Assembly: GCA_934746015.1 (NCBI GenBank)
Contig: CAKVEW010000007.1
Location: 1-64,000, forward strand
Direction of reading: 5' to 3'
Origin: an uncultured Clostridium sp.
GTDB lineage: Bacteria; Bacillota; Clostridia; Clostridiales; Clostridiaceae
Length of the DNA stretch: 64,000 nt
Under the pieces are notes generated by a model. That model did no database searches. It worked only from the letters and a program-made list of their open reading frames with translations, and had not been told where the DNA came from. Position numbers and translations under genes: made by a program. Positions 29,060 to 38,142 of the stretch are shown piece by piece (position 1 is the stretch's first letter; each line of letters starts with the position of its first letter).

Positions 29060-29428
29060 ATGGAATGGATAAATTATTTTAAAAGCGTATTAAGAGGTCT
29101 TCTTTGGTCACTTGTAATCACTATAATTATATCTATAATCTTTTCTTTTATAATGAATAAAGTACCTATAGGGGAGAAGGTTTTTAATATTATTTATGTG
29201 GTAATTTCATGCTTGGCTTTAGTAGCAGGATCTATAATTGCTGTAAAATCATATGGAAGTAAAGGGTGGATTGTTGGATTAGCAGTTGGCTGTATATTTT
29301 ACATAGTACTATATTTAATTGGAATACTATTTGGTGCAGAAGCTACTTTAACAATATATGATTTTATAAAATTTGTATTATGTCTGTTTATAGGACTTTT
29401 TTCGGGAATGCTTGGAATTAATCTATAG
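29060..29428 (+). CDS. TIGR04086-family membrane protein
   Basis: 122 residues with four membrane segments (LLWSLVITIIISIIFSFIM, VFNIIYVVISCLALVAGSII, WIVGLAVGCIFYIVLYLIGI, FIKFVLCLFIGLFSGMLGIN). KSYGSKGWIVGLAVG matches the TIGR04086/YrzE group found next to yajC in clostridia. Function unknown; the position suggests a link to the membrane or secretion machinery. Its GGGGGTG ribosome site lies in a strong hairpin, as described separately. Confidence 0.8.
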   Translation: MEWINYFKSVLRGLLWSLVITIIISIIFSFIMNKVPIGEKVFNIIYVVISCLALVAGSIIAVKSYGSKGWIVGLAVGCIFYIVLYLIGILFGAEATLTIYDFIKFVLCLFIGLFSGMLGINL

Positions 29429-29439
29429 TATTTTAGTTG

Positions 29440-29472
29440 AAAAGTAAGAAGATTTTCTTCTTGCTTTTTATT
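29440..29472 (+). terminator. Terminator before secDF
   Basis: AAAAGTAAGAAGA pairs with TCTTCTTGCTTTT (one wobble), loop TTT, then TTATTTC. Confidence 0.75.
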
Positions 29473-29529
29473 TCTATATGAATTAAAAAGTATTATATGG
29501 TAAAATAATACAAAATAAAGAAAAAGTAG

Positions 29530-29558
29530 TTGATATTACTTAACATAAGTAATATAAT
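29530..29558 (+). promoter_or_regulatory. secDF promoter with a dyad in its spacer
   Basis: TTGATA (29530-29535), 17-base spacer, TATAAT (29553-29558). The spacer is filled by a dyad, ATATTACTTA / TAAGTAATAT around ACA (29533-29555), which overlaps both boxes and looks like an operator. Confidence 0.65.
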
Positions 29559-29589
29559 TTATATGAAAATGCACTAGAGGGGGAAGAAC

Positions 29590-31719
29590 ATGAAAGGGAA
29601 AAGCAAAAGTAAGAGCAAAAGTTCAATATTATTTGTACTTTCTGTAGTTGTAATTATGTTACTAGCTCTTGTTGGTTTCAAAGGATTTGAAATAGCAGGT
29701 TGGGAAGTAAAATCATTTAATAATGCAATTACAAAGGGCCTTGATCTTCAAGGTGGAGTTTCCGTTTTAATGGAGATACAAGAAGATGATGTTTCATCTG
29801 ACGTACGTCAAAGAACTAAACAGTTATTAGAACTTAGAGTTAATAAGATAGGAGTAGCTGAAACAGTAGTTACTGAAGAGGGAGAAAAGAGAATAAGAAT
29901 TGATGTCCCTGGAGCTTATGACTCTAATAAAATAGTGGATGGATTAAGTAAAACTGGTAACTTAGAGTTTAAAGACTCAGATGGAAATGTAGTCTTAACA
30001 GGAAAAGACGTAAAAGAAGCAACAGCAATTTTAGATGATACATCAAGACCAGTAGTATCATTAGAATTAAATAGTGATGGCCAAGAAAAATTTGCAGAAG
30101 TTACAGCAAATAACATTGGTAAATCTATTAGCATATATATGGATGATGAGGTAGTTTCATCTCCTGTAGTTCAAAGCACAATTACTAATGGTAAAGCAGT
30201 AATTAATGGTATGTCATCAATGGAAGAAGCAACAAAACTAGCGGGAATTATAAGTTCAGGTGCACTTCCAGTTACAGTTAAGGCTGTTTCAATTACAAAT
30301 GTTGGAGCACAATTAGGTTCAGAGGCCTTACCAAATGCAATGAAGGCTGGTGCCATTGGTGTAGGAATAATATTTTTATTTATGATAATTTACTATAGAG
30401 TACCAGGAACCTTTGCAAGTATTGCATTAACTTTATATATTACTTTAGTTCTGTTAGTATTTACAGAAATGAAAGTTGCACTAACATTACCAGGAATAGC
30501 AGCATTACTATTAACTATTGGTATGGCAGTAGATGCAAATGTATTGATATTTGAAAGAATCAAAGAAGAATTAGAGAATGGGATATCAGTTAAAAGTGCA
30601 GTTAAGGCTGGATTTGAAAATGCTATGTCATCAATTGTTGACTCAAACTCAACAACTTTTATAGCTGCTTTAATATTATATTTCATAGGCTCTGGATCTG
30701 TTAAAGGATTTGCAGTTACTTTAATGATAGGTATTATTTTAAGTTTATTTACAGCTTTAATAGTTACAAAATCTTTGATGAATCTATCTATTGATATGGG
30801 ACTATTAAAGAAAAGATGGCAGTTTGGTAAAAAAATAAATTTAAAAACATTTAAAATAGTTCAAAAAACTAAAATTTGGTTTGTTTTATCATCAATAATT
30901 ATATTAATCGGATTAGGATTTACAGTTTCTAAAGGATTAAATTTCGGTATAGATTTCCAAGGTGGTACTAAAATGGTAGTAGATCTTGGAGCAGATTTTA
31001 ATAAACCAGAAGCTGATGAAATTGTAAAAGCATTAGTTCCTGATGCTGTTACCAATGAAGCAGCAGACACTCAATATGAAATAAAAGCAAGAGATTTAGA
31101 TAGCTCTAAGGTATCTGAAGTATTTAAGGCTTTACAAGATAAATATAATTTGGAAGATGAAGCTTTATTATCTCAAGATGAAATAGGAGCTTCAGTAGGT
31201 AAGGAGCTTACTAGAAATTCTGTAATTGCTTTAGTTGTAGCTTGTTTAGCAATGCTAGCTTATATTGCTATAAGATTTAAGATGGACTATGGTATAGCAG
31301 CTATAGTAGCTCTTGTACACGATTTATTAATTACAATTAGTGTATTTGCTATTTTTAATATACCTGTAAATACACCATTTATTGCAGCTATATTAACTAT
31401 AGTTGGATATTCAATTAATGATACAATAGTAATATTTGATAGAATAAGAGAAAATTCAAAGAATATGAGAAGAGCTTCTGCTACAGAGATAGCTAATAAG
31501 AGCTTAACTCAAACTATCTCAAGATCTATAAATACAACATTAACAACATTAATTACAATTACTGCTGTTAATATATTTGTACCAACAGTTAGAGAATTTT
31601 CATTCCCATTAATTATAGGAATTGCTGCTGGAGCATACTCTTCAATATTTATTGCAGCACCTACATGGGTTTTATTAAGAAATAGGAAAGATAAAAAATC
31701 CAATAAGAAATTAGTTTAA
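29590..31719 (+). CDS. secDF: Fused protein-export membrane protein SecDF
   Basis: 709-residue fusion using the proton gradient to pull secreted proteins through SecYEG. The SecD half has TKGLDLQGGVSVLMEI near residue 50, the large P1 domain and FLFMIIYYRVPGTFASIAL; GMAVDANVLIFERIKEEL is the conserved TM4 motif. The SecF half begins near residue 425 with KGLNFGIDFQGGTKMVV and ends with GYSINDTIVIFDRIREN. Each half has six membrane segments. Bacillus has the same fusion; many bacteria encode the halves separately. AGGGGGA ribosome site and own promoter. Confidence 0.96.
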   Translation: MKGKSKSKSKSSILFVLSVVVIMLLALVGFKGFEIAGWEVKSFNNAITKGLDLQGGVSVLMEIQEDDVSSDVRQRTKQLLELRVNKIGVAETVVTEEGEKRIRIDVPGAYDSNKIVDGLSKTGNLEFKDSDGNVVLTGKDVKEATAILDDTSRPVVSLELNSDGQEKFAEVTANNIGKSISIYMDDEVVSSPVVQSTITNGKAVINGMSSMEEATKLAGIISSGALPVTVKAVSITNVGAQLGSEALPNAMKAGAIGVGIIFLFMIIYYRVPGTFASIALTLYITLVLLVFTEMKVALTLPGIAALLLTIGMAVDANVLIFERIKEELENGISVKSAVKAGFENAMSSIVDSNSTTFIAALILYFIGSGSVKGFAVTLMIGIILSLFTALIVTKSLMNLSIDMGLLKKRWQFGKKINLKTFKIVQKTKIWFVLSSIIILIGLGFTVSKGLNFGIDFQGGTKMVVDLGADFNKPEADEIVKALVPDAVTNEAADTQYEIKARDLDSSKVSEVFKALQDKYNLEDEALLSQDEIGASVGKELTRNSVIALVVACLAMLAYIAIRFKMDYGIAAIVALVHDLLITISVFAIFNIPVNTPFIAAILTIVGYSINDTIVIFDRIRENSKNMRRASATEIANKSLTQTISRSINTTLTTLITITAVNIFVPTVREFSFPLIIGIAAGAYSSIFIAAPTWVLLRNRKDKKSNKKLV

Positions 31720-31740
31720 TTCCGAAAATATAAAAAAATA

Positions 31741-31774
31741 AACCTCCTATATAAATTGGAGGTTCATTTTTTTT
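31741..31774 (+). terminator. Terminator after secDF
   Basis: AACCTCC (31741-31747) pairs with GGAGGTT (31758-31764), followed by CATTTTTTTT. Confidence 0.85.
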
Positions 31775-31850
31775 CAAGAAAACATTTGTAATATTTATGA
31801 ATATACATTATAATATATGTGTTTTCTTAAGTTTTATGGAGGAGTTTATA

Positions 31851-32702
31851 ATGCGTAAGTTTTGGGAGAGTATTTATAGTCCAAATTATATTACTGGATA
31901 TAATCCCTTTATACTTAAAAATATGAGCAAAGCTATTGAACATATGGTAGAAGCTATAAATAATAGAAAAAAGATAGTTATATATGGCGTTCCTAATGTT
32001 GATGGACTATGTGCTATATCTTCTTTACATTTAGTTTTAAAGTATTTGAATGCAGATATAGAATACGTAATCTGTGATGAAGATTCTAATTCTTTAATTA
32101 CTTCTGAAGAAATAATAAATAATGTTAGTTTTTTAGGAGGACAACTTTTAATAACTCTAGGGTTAGATTTAAAGTCAGATGAAGAGGAAAAGCTTTGTGG
32201 GGATCTTGGGATAGATTTGATAGTATTGGAAAATAAAGAAGTTAATAATGGAAGAAATTATATATACATAAATCCAAATCAAAAAGGATGTAATTACAGA
32301 TATAAGAATTTATCTATTAGTGGAATTACTTTTAAATTAATGCAAGCAATTGCAATATATTATAATATAAAAAGTATAAATAAATATCTAGATTTAATTC
32401 TTATTGGAGAACAGTGGGCAGAAGTTCCTTTAAAGGGCGAAAATGGTGTTATTTTAAAGGAAGGAAGAAAGTTCTTAATTAATACAAATAACTATGGTTT
32501 AAGGGCGATAATGAATTACTATGATATGGTTCAAATGGATGATGAATGCATATTAAAGATTATTAATCTTATCACACCAACTATAAATGCTGTAACTATG
32601 ATGGATAACGCACGCATTATTATAGAGTTATTAACAACAAATAAAAAGGATAGAGCAGAACAAATAACAAAATATTTAAATAAATCCAAAATGACTATAT
32701 AA
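31851..32702 (+). CDS. Degenerate RecJ-like (DHH phosphoesterase) protein
   Basis: 283 residues aligning with only the N-terminal DHH domain of RecJ, in the secDF-apt interval where clostridia often carry recJ. RecJ's GDYDxDG is YGVPNVDG here (residues 45-52), leaving one of three Asp; the ITVDNG aspartate is replaced (LLITLGLD); the DHH triad reads ENK in LIVLENKEVNN. Later landmarks persist: INPNQKGCNYRYKNLSISG, LILIGEQWAEVPLKGENGV. The DHHA1 and OB domains are absent. Exonuclease activity is therefore unlikely; a binding or regulatory role is possible. The start follows GGAGGAG; an upstream ATG (31797) lacks a ribosome site. Confidence 0.8.
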   Translation: MRKFWESIYSPNYITGYNPFILKNMSKAIEHMVEAINNRKKIVIYGVPNVDGLCAISSLHLVLKYLNADIEYVICDEDSNSLITSEEIINNVSFLGGQLLITLGLDLKSDEEEKLCGDLGIDLIVLENKEVNNGRNYIYINPNQKGCNYRYKNLSISGITFKLMQAIAIYYNIKSINKYLDLILIGEQWAEVPLKGENGVILKEGRKFLINTNNYGLRAIMNYYDMVQMDDECILKIINLITPTINAVTMMDNARIIIELLTTNKKDRAEQITKYLNKSKMTI

Positions 32703-32805
32703 TTATTTCTTAATTGCTTTAAAATAAGATTGGTTATAGTATTATTTTTATAAAGTGCTTATAATAATTATATAGTTTATAATTATTAGTGATGGAGGAG
32801 TTATC

Positions 32806-33324
32806 ATGGATCTAAAGGAAAAAATAAGAGTAATTGAAAATTTTCCAAAGGAAGGAATTAGTTTTAAAGACATTACAACAGTTATTGGTGATGGAGAGGC
32901 TCTAAAGTATTCAATAGACAAAATAGTAGAACACTTAAAAGATAAAAAAATAGATTTAATAGTTGGACCAGAGGCTAGAGGATTTATTTATGGAGTTCCA
33001 GTTGCATATGCTATGGGAATAGGATTCGTTCCTGTAAGAAAGCCAGGAAAATTACCAGGGGAAACAATATCAATAACTTATGATTTAGAATATGGTAGCG
33101 ATACATTACAAATTCATAAAGATGCTATTAAAAAGGGACAGAGAGTAGCTATTGTTGATGATTTATTGGCAACTGGTGGAACAATAGATGCTGTAGCAAA
33201 ACTTGTAGAATTAGCAGGCGGAGAAGTGGTTTGTTTAGATTTTGCTATTGAACTTACAGGACTTAATGGAAGAGATAAACTTAAGAAATATGAAGTTATG
33301 TCTTTAGTTGATTATGAGTTCTAA
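32806..33324 (+). CDS. apt: Adenine phosphoribosyltransferase
   Basis: Salvages adenine to AMP using PRPP, 172 residues, the usual length. The PRPP loop is [17 protein letters not shown] near residues 118-134; [12 protein letters not shown] and [14 protein letters not shown] are substrate-binding signatures. Strong GGAGGAG ribosome site. It sits before relA as in many Firmicutes; both touch purine nucleotide balance. Confidence 0.97.
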   Translation: MDLKEKIRVIENFPKEGISFKDITTVIGDGEALKYSIDKIVEHLKDKKIDLIVGPEARGFIYGVPVAYAMGIGFVPVRKPGKLPGETISITYDLEYGSDTLQIHKDAIKKGQRVAIVDDLLATGGTIDAVAKLVELAGGEVVCLDFAIELTGLNGRDKLKKYEVMSLVDYEF

Positions 33325-33329
33325 TTTTG

Positions 33330-33390
33330 TTGAAATAAATAGACAAATATTATATAATAAAAGAAAATGGCTGGTTGTTAAAACCAGCCA
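33330..33390 (+). promoter_or_regulatory. relA promoter with an immediate 5' stem-loop
   Basis: TTGAAA (33330-33335), 17-base spacer, TATAAT (33353-33358). The expected start is near 33365, and a 9-bp stem TGGCTGGTT / AACCAGCCA (33368-33376 / 33382-33390) begins there, followed by ATTATTTT. The same hairpin can end apt transcription and cap the 5' end of relA mRNA. Confidence 0.65.
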
Positions 33391-33424
33391 ATTATTTTAG
33401 ACTAAATCAAAGGAGATTACCCAT

Positions 33425-35614
33425 ATGTATGAAAGCCTATTGCAGAAAATTAAAGAAAATTGTAATAATGTTGATATAAATATAGTTAAAAAAGCATATG
33501 ATTTAGCTTGTGATGCTCATAAGACTCAAAAAAGGGAATCAGGTGAACCTTATATAACTCACCCTGTTGATGTGGCTATAATTTTAGCAGAAATGGGCAT
33601 GGATACAAGTACTATTGTTGCTGGCCTTCTACATGATGTAATAGAAGATACAGAGTATACTTATGAAGATATAAAAAATATATTTAATGAAGAAATTGCA
33701 GATTTAGTTCAAGGAGTAACTAAACTTGGTAAAATAGAGTATAAAACAAAAGAAGAGCAGCAAGCAGATAATGTTAGAAAAATGCTTTTAGCAATGGCAA
33801 AAGACATTAGAGTGATAATTATAAAGCTTGCAGATAGACTTCATAATTTAAGAACATTAAAATTTATGCCAAAAGAAAAGCAAAAACAGAAAGCTAAAGA
33901 AACCTTAGATATTTATGCACCTTTAGCTCATAGATTAGGTATTTCTAAAATAAAATGGGAGCTTGAAGATCTATCTTTTAGATATTTACATGAAGAAGAA
34001 TATTATGATTTAGTTAAAGAAATAGCTGAAAAGAGAGTTGAAAGAGAAACATATATATCAGAAATAAAAGAAGATTTATATAAAAAACTTGAAGATTCTG
34101 AAATAGATTGTGATATAGATGGTAGACCAAAGCATTTTTATAGTATTTATAAAAAAATGGTTAATAAAAATAAAAGTATTGAACAAATTTTTGATTTAAC
34201 TGCAATTAGAATACTAGTTAATACAGTAAAAGATTGCTATGGTGTATTAGGAATAGTCCATACAATATATAAGCCTATTCCAGGTAGATTTAAGGACTAT
34301 ATAGCTATGCCTAAGCCTAATATGTATCAATCTCTTCATACTACTGTTATAGGGCCTCAAGGTAAAACTTTTGAAATTCAAATTAGAACCTTTGAGATGC
34401 ATAGAACTGCTGAATATGGTATAGCTGCCCATTGGAAGTATAAAGAGGGTGATACTCAAGAAGAGAGAGAAAATACTTTCGAAAATAAGTTAGCATGGCT
34501 AAGAGATATGCTAGAATGGCAAAAGGAAACTTCTGATGCTGAAGAGTTTATAGAAGGTTTTAAAATAGATTTATTTACAGATGAAATATTTGTATTTACT
34601 CCAAAAGGGGTAGTTATAAATTTGCCAAGTGCTGCAACGCCAATAGATTTTGCGTATAGAATTCATACTGATGTAGGAAATAGATGTGTTGGGGCAAAAG
34701 TAAATGGCAAGATAGTGCCTCTTGATTATAATTTAAAAACTGGAGAAATAGTAGAAGTATTAACATCTAAAAATGCAAAGGGACCTAATATAGATTGGTT
34801 AAACATTGCCAAGAGTAATCAAGCTAAGAGTAAAATAAGGCAATGGTTTAAGAAAATTAAAAAAGAAGAAAATATAGATAAGGGTAAGGAAGCTTTTGAA
34901 AAAGAACTCAAGAAACAAGGTGTTATTTATTCAGAAATAGCAAAAGGTGAGACTTATGAAAAAGCAATTAAGCGATATAATATACACAATATGGAAGATT
35001 TGTATGCTGCTATAGGTATAGGACAAATATCAGCTTCATCATATATTTCAAAACTTAAAGAAGAAAATATTGTTGAAAAGCATACTACAGAAAATATAAA
35101 TAAAGCTATTGATGATCATATAAATAAAACAGATAAAAATAATACTAATCCTACAGCCTCCAATTCTTATGGGGTAACTGTTAAAGGTGTTAGTAATTTA
35201 ATGGTTAGATTTGCTAGATGCTGTAACCCAGTACCAGGAGATGATATACAAGGATATATCACAAAAGGAAGGGGAGTATCTATTCATAGAAGTGATTGTA
35301 GTAATTTAAAGTCTTTAATTAACTTTGATCCAGGAAAAGTAGTTGAAGTTTCTTGGGGAGTATCTAAAGGAGCTGCTTATGTTGCTGAAATACAAGTAAG
35401 AGCTGAAGATAGAATTGGAATATTATCAGATATTATGACAATAATAACTGAATCTAAACTACCACTAAATGCTTTAAATGCTAAGTCATCTAAGGGGAAT
35501 ATAGCAATGATAAATATAAAAGTTAAAATAGATTCCATTGAACAACTAAAAGAACTTATGAGAAAAATAAGAAGACTTAAAGGAGTAATGGATGTATATA
35601 GAATGAATAATTAG
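33425..35614 (+). CDS. relA: Bifunctional (p)ppGpp synthetase/hydrolase (RelA/SpoT, Rsh)
   Basis: 729-residue long Rsh controlling the stringent response. HD hydrolase motifs are intact (THPVDVAI, GLLHDVIEDTEYT, RLHNLRTLKFM), so both activities are expected. The synthetase has GRPKHFYSIYKKM and PNMYQSLHTTVIGPQG, followed by IQIRTFEMHRTAEYGIAAHW. A TGS domain (IFVFTPKGVVINLPS, near residue 395), a zinc-finger/CC region (RFARCCNPVPGDDI) and a C-terminal ACT domain sense stalled ribosomes. dtd follows 12 bases later. Confidence 0.96.
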   Translation: MYESLLQKIKENCNNVDINIVKKAYDLACDAHKTQKRESGEPYITHPVDVAIILAEMGMDTSTIVAGLLHDVIEDTEYTYEDIKNIFNEEIADLVQGVTKLGKIEYKTKEEQQADNVRKMLLAMAKDIRVIIIKLADRLHNLRTLKFMPKEKQKQKAKETLDIYAPLAHRLGISKIKWELEDLSFRYLHEEEYYDLVKEIAEKRVERETYISEIKEDLYKKLEDSEIDCDIDGRPKHFYSIYKKMVNKNKSIEQIFDLTAIRILVNTVKDCYGVLGIVHTIYKPIPGRFKDYIAMPKPNMYQSLHTTVIGPQGKTFEIQIRTFEMHRTAEYGIAAHWKYKEGDTQEERENTFENKLAWLRDMLEWQKETSDAEEFIEGFKIDLFTDEIFVFTPKGVVINLPSAATPIDFAYRIHTDVGNRCVGAKVNGKIVPLDYNLKTGEIVEVLTSKNAKGPNIDWLNIAKSNQAKSKIRQWFKKIKKEENIDKGKEAFEKELKKQGVIYSEIAKGETYEKAIKRYNIHNMEDLYAAIGIGQISASSYISKLKEENIVEKHTTENINKAIDDHINKTDKNNTNPTASNSYGVTVKGVSNLMVRFARCCNPVPGDDIQGYITKGRGVSIHRSDCSNLKSLINFDPGKVVEVSWGVSKGAAYVAEIQVRAEDRIGILSDIMTIITESKLPLNALNAKSSKGNIAMINIKVKIDSIEQLKELMRKIRRLKGVMDVYRMNN

Positions 35615-35626
35615 TGAGGATTAATA

Positions 35627-36076
35627 ATGCGTGTTGTGGTTCAAAGAGTAACTTCATCAAAAGTCATTGTAAATGATATTGTTGTTGGTTCAATTAATAA
35701 AGGTCTTAATTTATTAATTGGATTTTCAAAAGAAGATACAGAAGAAGATTTGTTATATTTAAAAGATAAAATAGTTAATTTAAGAATATTTGAAGATGAA
35801 AATGATAAAATGAATCTTTCACTTTTGGATGTTAAAGGTGATATTTTGGCTATATCTCAATTTACTTTATACGGGGATTGCAGAAAAGGAAGAAGACCTA
35901 ATTTTATGGAAGCAGAAGGTGGAGATAGAGCCAATGCATTATATGAGAGATTTATTGAATTATTAAGAGAAACTAACTTAAAGATTGAAACTGGAGAATT
36001 TGGAGCTCACATGAAGGTAGATATTCAAAATGATGGACCAGTGACAATAATTTTAGATAGTAAAAAGAATTTTTAG
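35627..36076 (+). CDS. dtd: D-aminoacyl-tRNA deacylase
   Basis: Hydrolyses D-aminoacyl-tRNAs, keeping D-amino acids out of proteins, 149 residues. Characteristic motifs are [31 protein letters not shown] (the SQFTL catalytic Thr region) and the cross-subunit [11 protein letters not shown]. The adjacent relA-dtd arrangement is common in Firmicutes. Start after GAGGA. Confidence 0.96.
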   Translation: MRVVVQRVTSSKVIVNDIVVGSINKGLNLLIGFSKEDTEEDLLYLKDKIVNLRIFEDENDKMNLSLLDVKGDILAISQFTLYGDCRKGRRPNFMEAEGGDRANALYERFIELLRETNLKIETGEFGAHMKVDIQNDGPVTIILDSKKNF

Positions 36077-36092
36077 TTTAGGAGGAAAGTTT

Positions 36093-36695
36093 ATGATAGT
36101 AAAGACATATCCTCTTGGATCTCTTCAAACTAATTGCTATATAGCAATAGATGAAGAAACTAATAAAGCTGCTATTATAGATCCAGGAGCAAATGCAAAT
36201 TATCTTATTAAAGAAATTGATGCTTTAGGAATTGATATAGATGTAATACTTTTAACTCATTGTCATTTTGATCATAATGGAGCAGTTGCAGAGTTAAAAG
36301 ATAAATATAAAGTAGACGTATATTTAAATGAAGCAGAAGAAGAATATATGGATATAGATACCACTGGTATCTTTGGTAAATTACCAAAGTTCTATAAATA
36401 TTTTAAAGAAGGTCAAGAGATAAAAGTTGGTAATTTAACTTTTAAAACTATTTTTACGCCAGGGCATACAAAGGGTGGAACATGTTTTTTAGTAGAAAAC
36501 AACCTGTTCACAGGAGATACTTTGTTCAATACTTCCATAGGTAGAACAGACTTTTTAGGTGGAAGTTATAATGAACTTATTAATAGTATAGAAACTAAGC
36601 TTATGGTATTAGATGATAATGTTAATGTATATCCAGGGCATGGACCAAAGTCTACTATTATGCACGAAAGGATGAAAAATCCATTCTTAGTGTAA
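36093..36695 (+). CDS. MBL-fold metal hydrolase (glyoxalase II-like, YqgX type)
   Basis: 200-residue metallo-beta-lactamase-fold hydrolase. The metal motif THCHFDHNG is near residue 52, with later ligands in TPGHTKGGTCF, FTGDTLFNTSIGRTD and YPGHGPKST. The length and motifs match YqgX-like thioester hydrolases in the relA-dtd cluster. Whether it hydrolyses S-lactoylglutathione analogues is unknown because clostridia generally lack glutathione. AGGAGGAAAG ribosome site. Confidence 0.9.
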   Translation: MIVKTYPLGSLQTNCYIAIDEETNKAAIIDPGANANYLIKEIDALGIDIDVILLTHCHFDHNGAVAELKDKYKVDVYLNEAEEEYMDIDTTGIFGKLPKFYKYFKEGQEIKVGNLTFKTIFTPGHTKGGTCFLVENNLFTGDTLFNTSIGRTDFLGGSYNELINSIETKLMVLDDNVNVYPGHGPKSTIMHERMKNPFLV

Positions 36696-36706
36696 AAGGA
36701 GAATAA

Positions 36707-38131
36707 ATGGAAGTAATAATTAAATTAAACAACTTAAAATACAGATATGATGTATATCAAATGTTTAATATATATTATCCTTTAGACGAAATTAAGTTTG
36801 AAAATAAGGGGAATTATATTGTAAGTATAGAAGAAAGTAAAATTTCATTTTCATATAAAGATTTTTATAAGGAAGCTTTTTCAGAAGAAAATATTAAGGA
36901 AGATATAAAGAAGTTAATATTTTCTTCTCTTAGAGAAATAACTGGAGATTATTATCCATGGGGAATATTAGTTGGAATTAGGCCTTCAAAAATTGCTCTT
37001 AAGTATTTAGAAGAAGGTAAAAGTGAAAGAGAAATAGTAGAATTATTTAGTAATAAGTACTTGGCTTCAGAAGAGAAGGCTAGACTTTGTATTGAAGTAG
37101 CAAAAAAAGAAAAAGAATCAGTAAATAAAGATGAAAAAAATATTGCTATTTATATAGGAATGGCATTTTGTCCAACTAGATGTTTTTATTGTTCTTTTAC
37201 TGCAAATCCTATAGGTGCCAATAAAAAATTAGTAAATCCTTATTTAGAAGCATTAACATATGAAATTAGAGAAATGAAGGAGTATGTTGATGAAAGAGGG
37301 TTAAGAATAGAAAGCGTGTACTTTGGCGGCGGAACTCCAACTGCAGTTAATAATGATGAATTTGAACAAATAATGAAAGAAATATATAAAGCTTTTGTTG
37401 AAAATAGAGATTTACTTGAGTTTACTGTTGAATGTGGTAGACCAGATAGTATAACATTAGAAAAGTTAGAAACTATGAAAAAATATAAAACTAGCAGAAT
37501 AAGTATAAATCCTCAAACTATGAATGATAATACACTAAAGATGATAGGAAGAGGACATTCTTCTAAAGATGTAATAGAAAAGTTCAATTTAGCAAGAAAA
37601 CTAGGTTTTAATGATATAAATATGGATATGATAATAGGACTTCCTGGTGAAGGTATAAAGGAAGCTAGGCATACAGCTGAAGAAATACTAAAGCTAAGAC
37701 CAGATAGCTTAACAGTTCATGGATTATCATTGAAAAGAGCTTCTATACTTTATGAAAATTTTATTCTAAAAAAAGGAATACAAATTAAAAAGCAAGAAGA
37801 GCTTTCTTCAATGTATGAAATAAGCAGAGAATTAGCAAAGGATTTAGATATAAAACCATATTATATGTATAGACAAAAAAATATGGTTGGAAATATGGAG
37901 AATTTGGGATATTCTAAAGAAGGCAAAGAATGCTTATATAATATTGAAATGATAGAAGATAAACAAACTATAATTGCATTAGGAGCTGATGCAGTTTCAA
38001 AGGTAGTATTTTTAGAAGAAAATAGAATAGAGAGATTTGGAAATGTAAAAGACATCAGAGAATATGCAAATAGAATTAAGGAAATGGTAGAGGAAAAAAG
38101 AAAACTTTTAGATACACTTTACCTTAAATAG
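36707..38131 (+). CDS. hemZ: Radical SAM coproporphyrinogen III oxidase-like protein (HemZ)
   Basis: 474 residues. The 4Fe-4S/SAM cluster is bound by CPTRCFYC in [15 protein letters not shown] near residue 165; [18 protein letters not shown] and [11 protein letters not shown] follow, as in HemN/HemZ proteins. An N-terminal 150-residue extension is typical of HemZ. Oxygen-independent oxidation of coproporphyrinogen III is the named activity, but heme genes are absent here, so another substrate is possible. It begins 11 bases after the hydrolase gene and ends 11 bases before hisS. Confidence 0.88.
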   Translation: MEVIIKLNNLKYRYDVYQMFNIYYPLDEIKFENKGNYIVSIEESKISFSYKDFYKEAFSEENIKEDIKKLIFSSLREITGDYYPWGILVGIRPSKIALKYLEEGKSEREIVELFSNKYLASEEKARLCIEVAKKEKESVNKDEKNIAIYIGMAFCPTRCFYCSFTANPIGANKKLVNPYLEALTYEIREMKEYVDERGLRIESVYFGGGTPTAVNNDEFEQIMKEIYKAFVENRDLLEFTVECGRPDSITLEKLETMKKYKTSRISINPQTMNDNTLKMIGRGHSSKDVIEKFNLARKLGFNDINMDMIIGLPGEGIKEARHTAEEILKLRPDSLTVHGLSLKRASILYENFILKKGIQIKKQEELSSMYEISRELAKDLDIKPYYMYRQKNMVGNMENLGYSKEGKECLYNIEMIEDKQTIIALGADAVSKVVFLEENRIERFGNVKDIREYANRIKEMVEEKRKLLDTLYLK

Positions 38132-38142
38132 GAGGAGATAAT

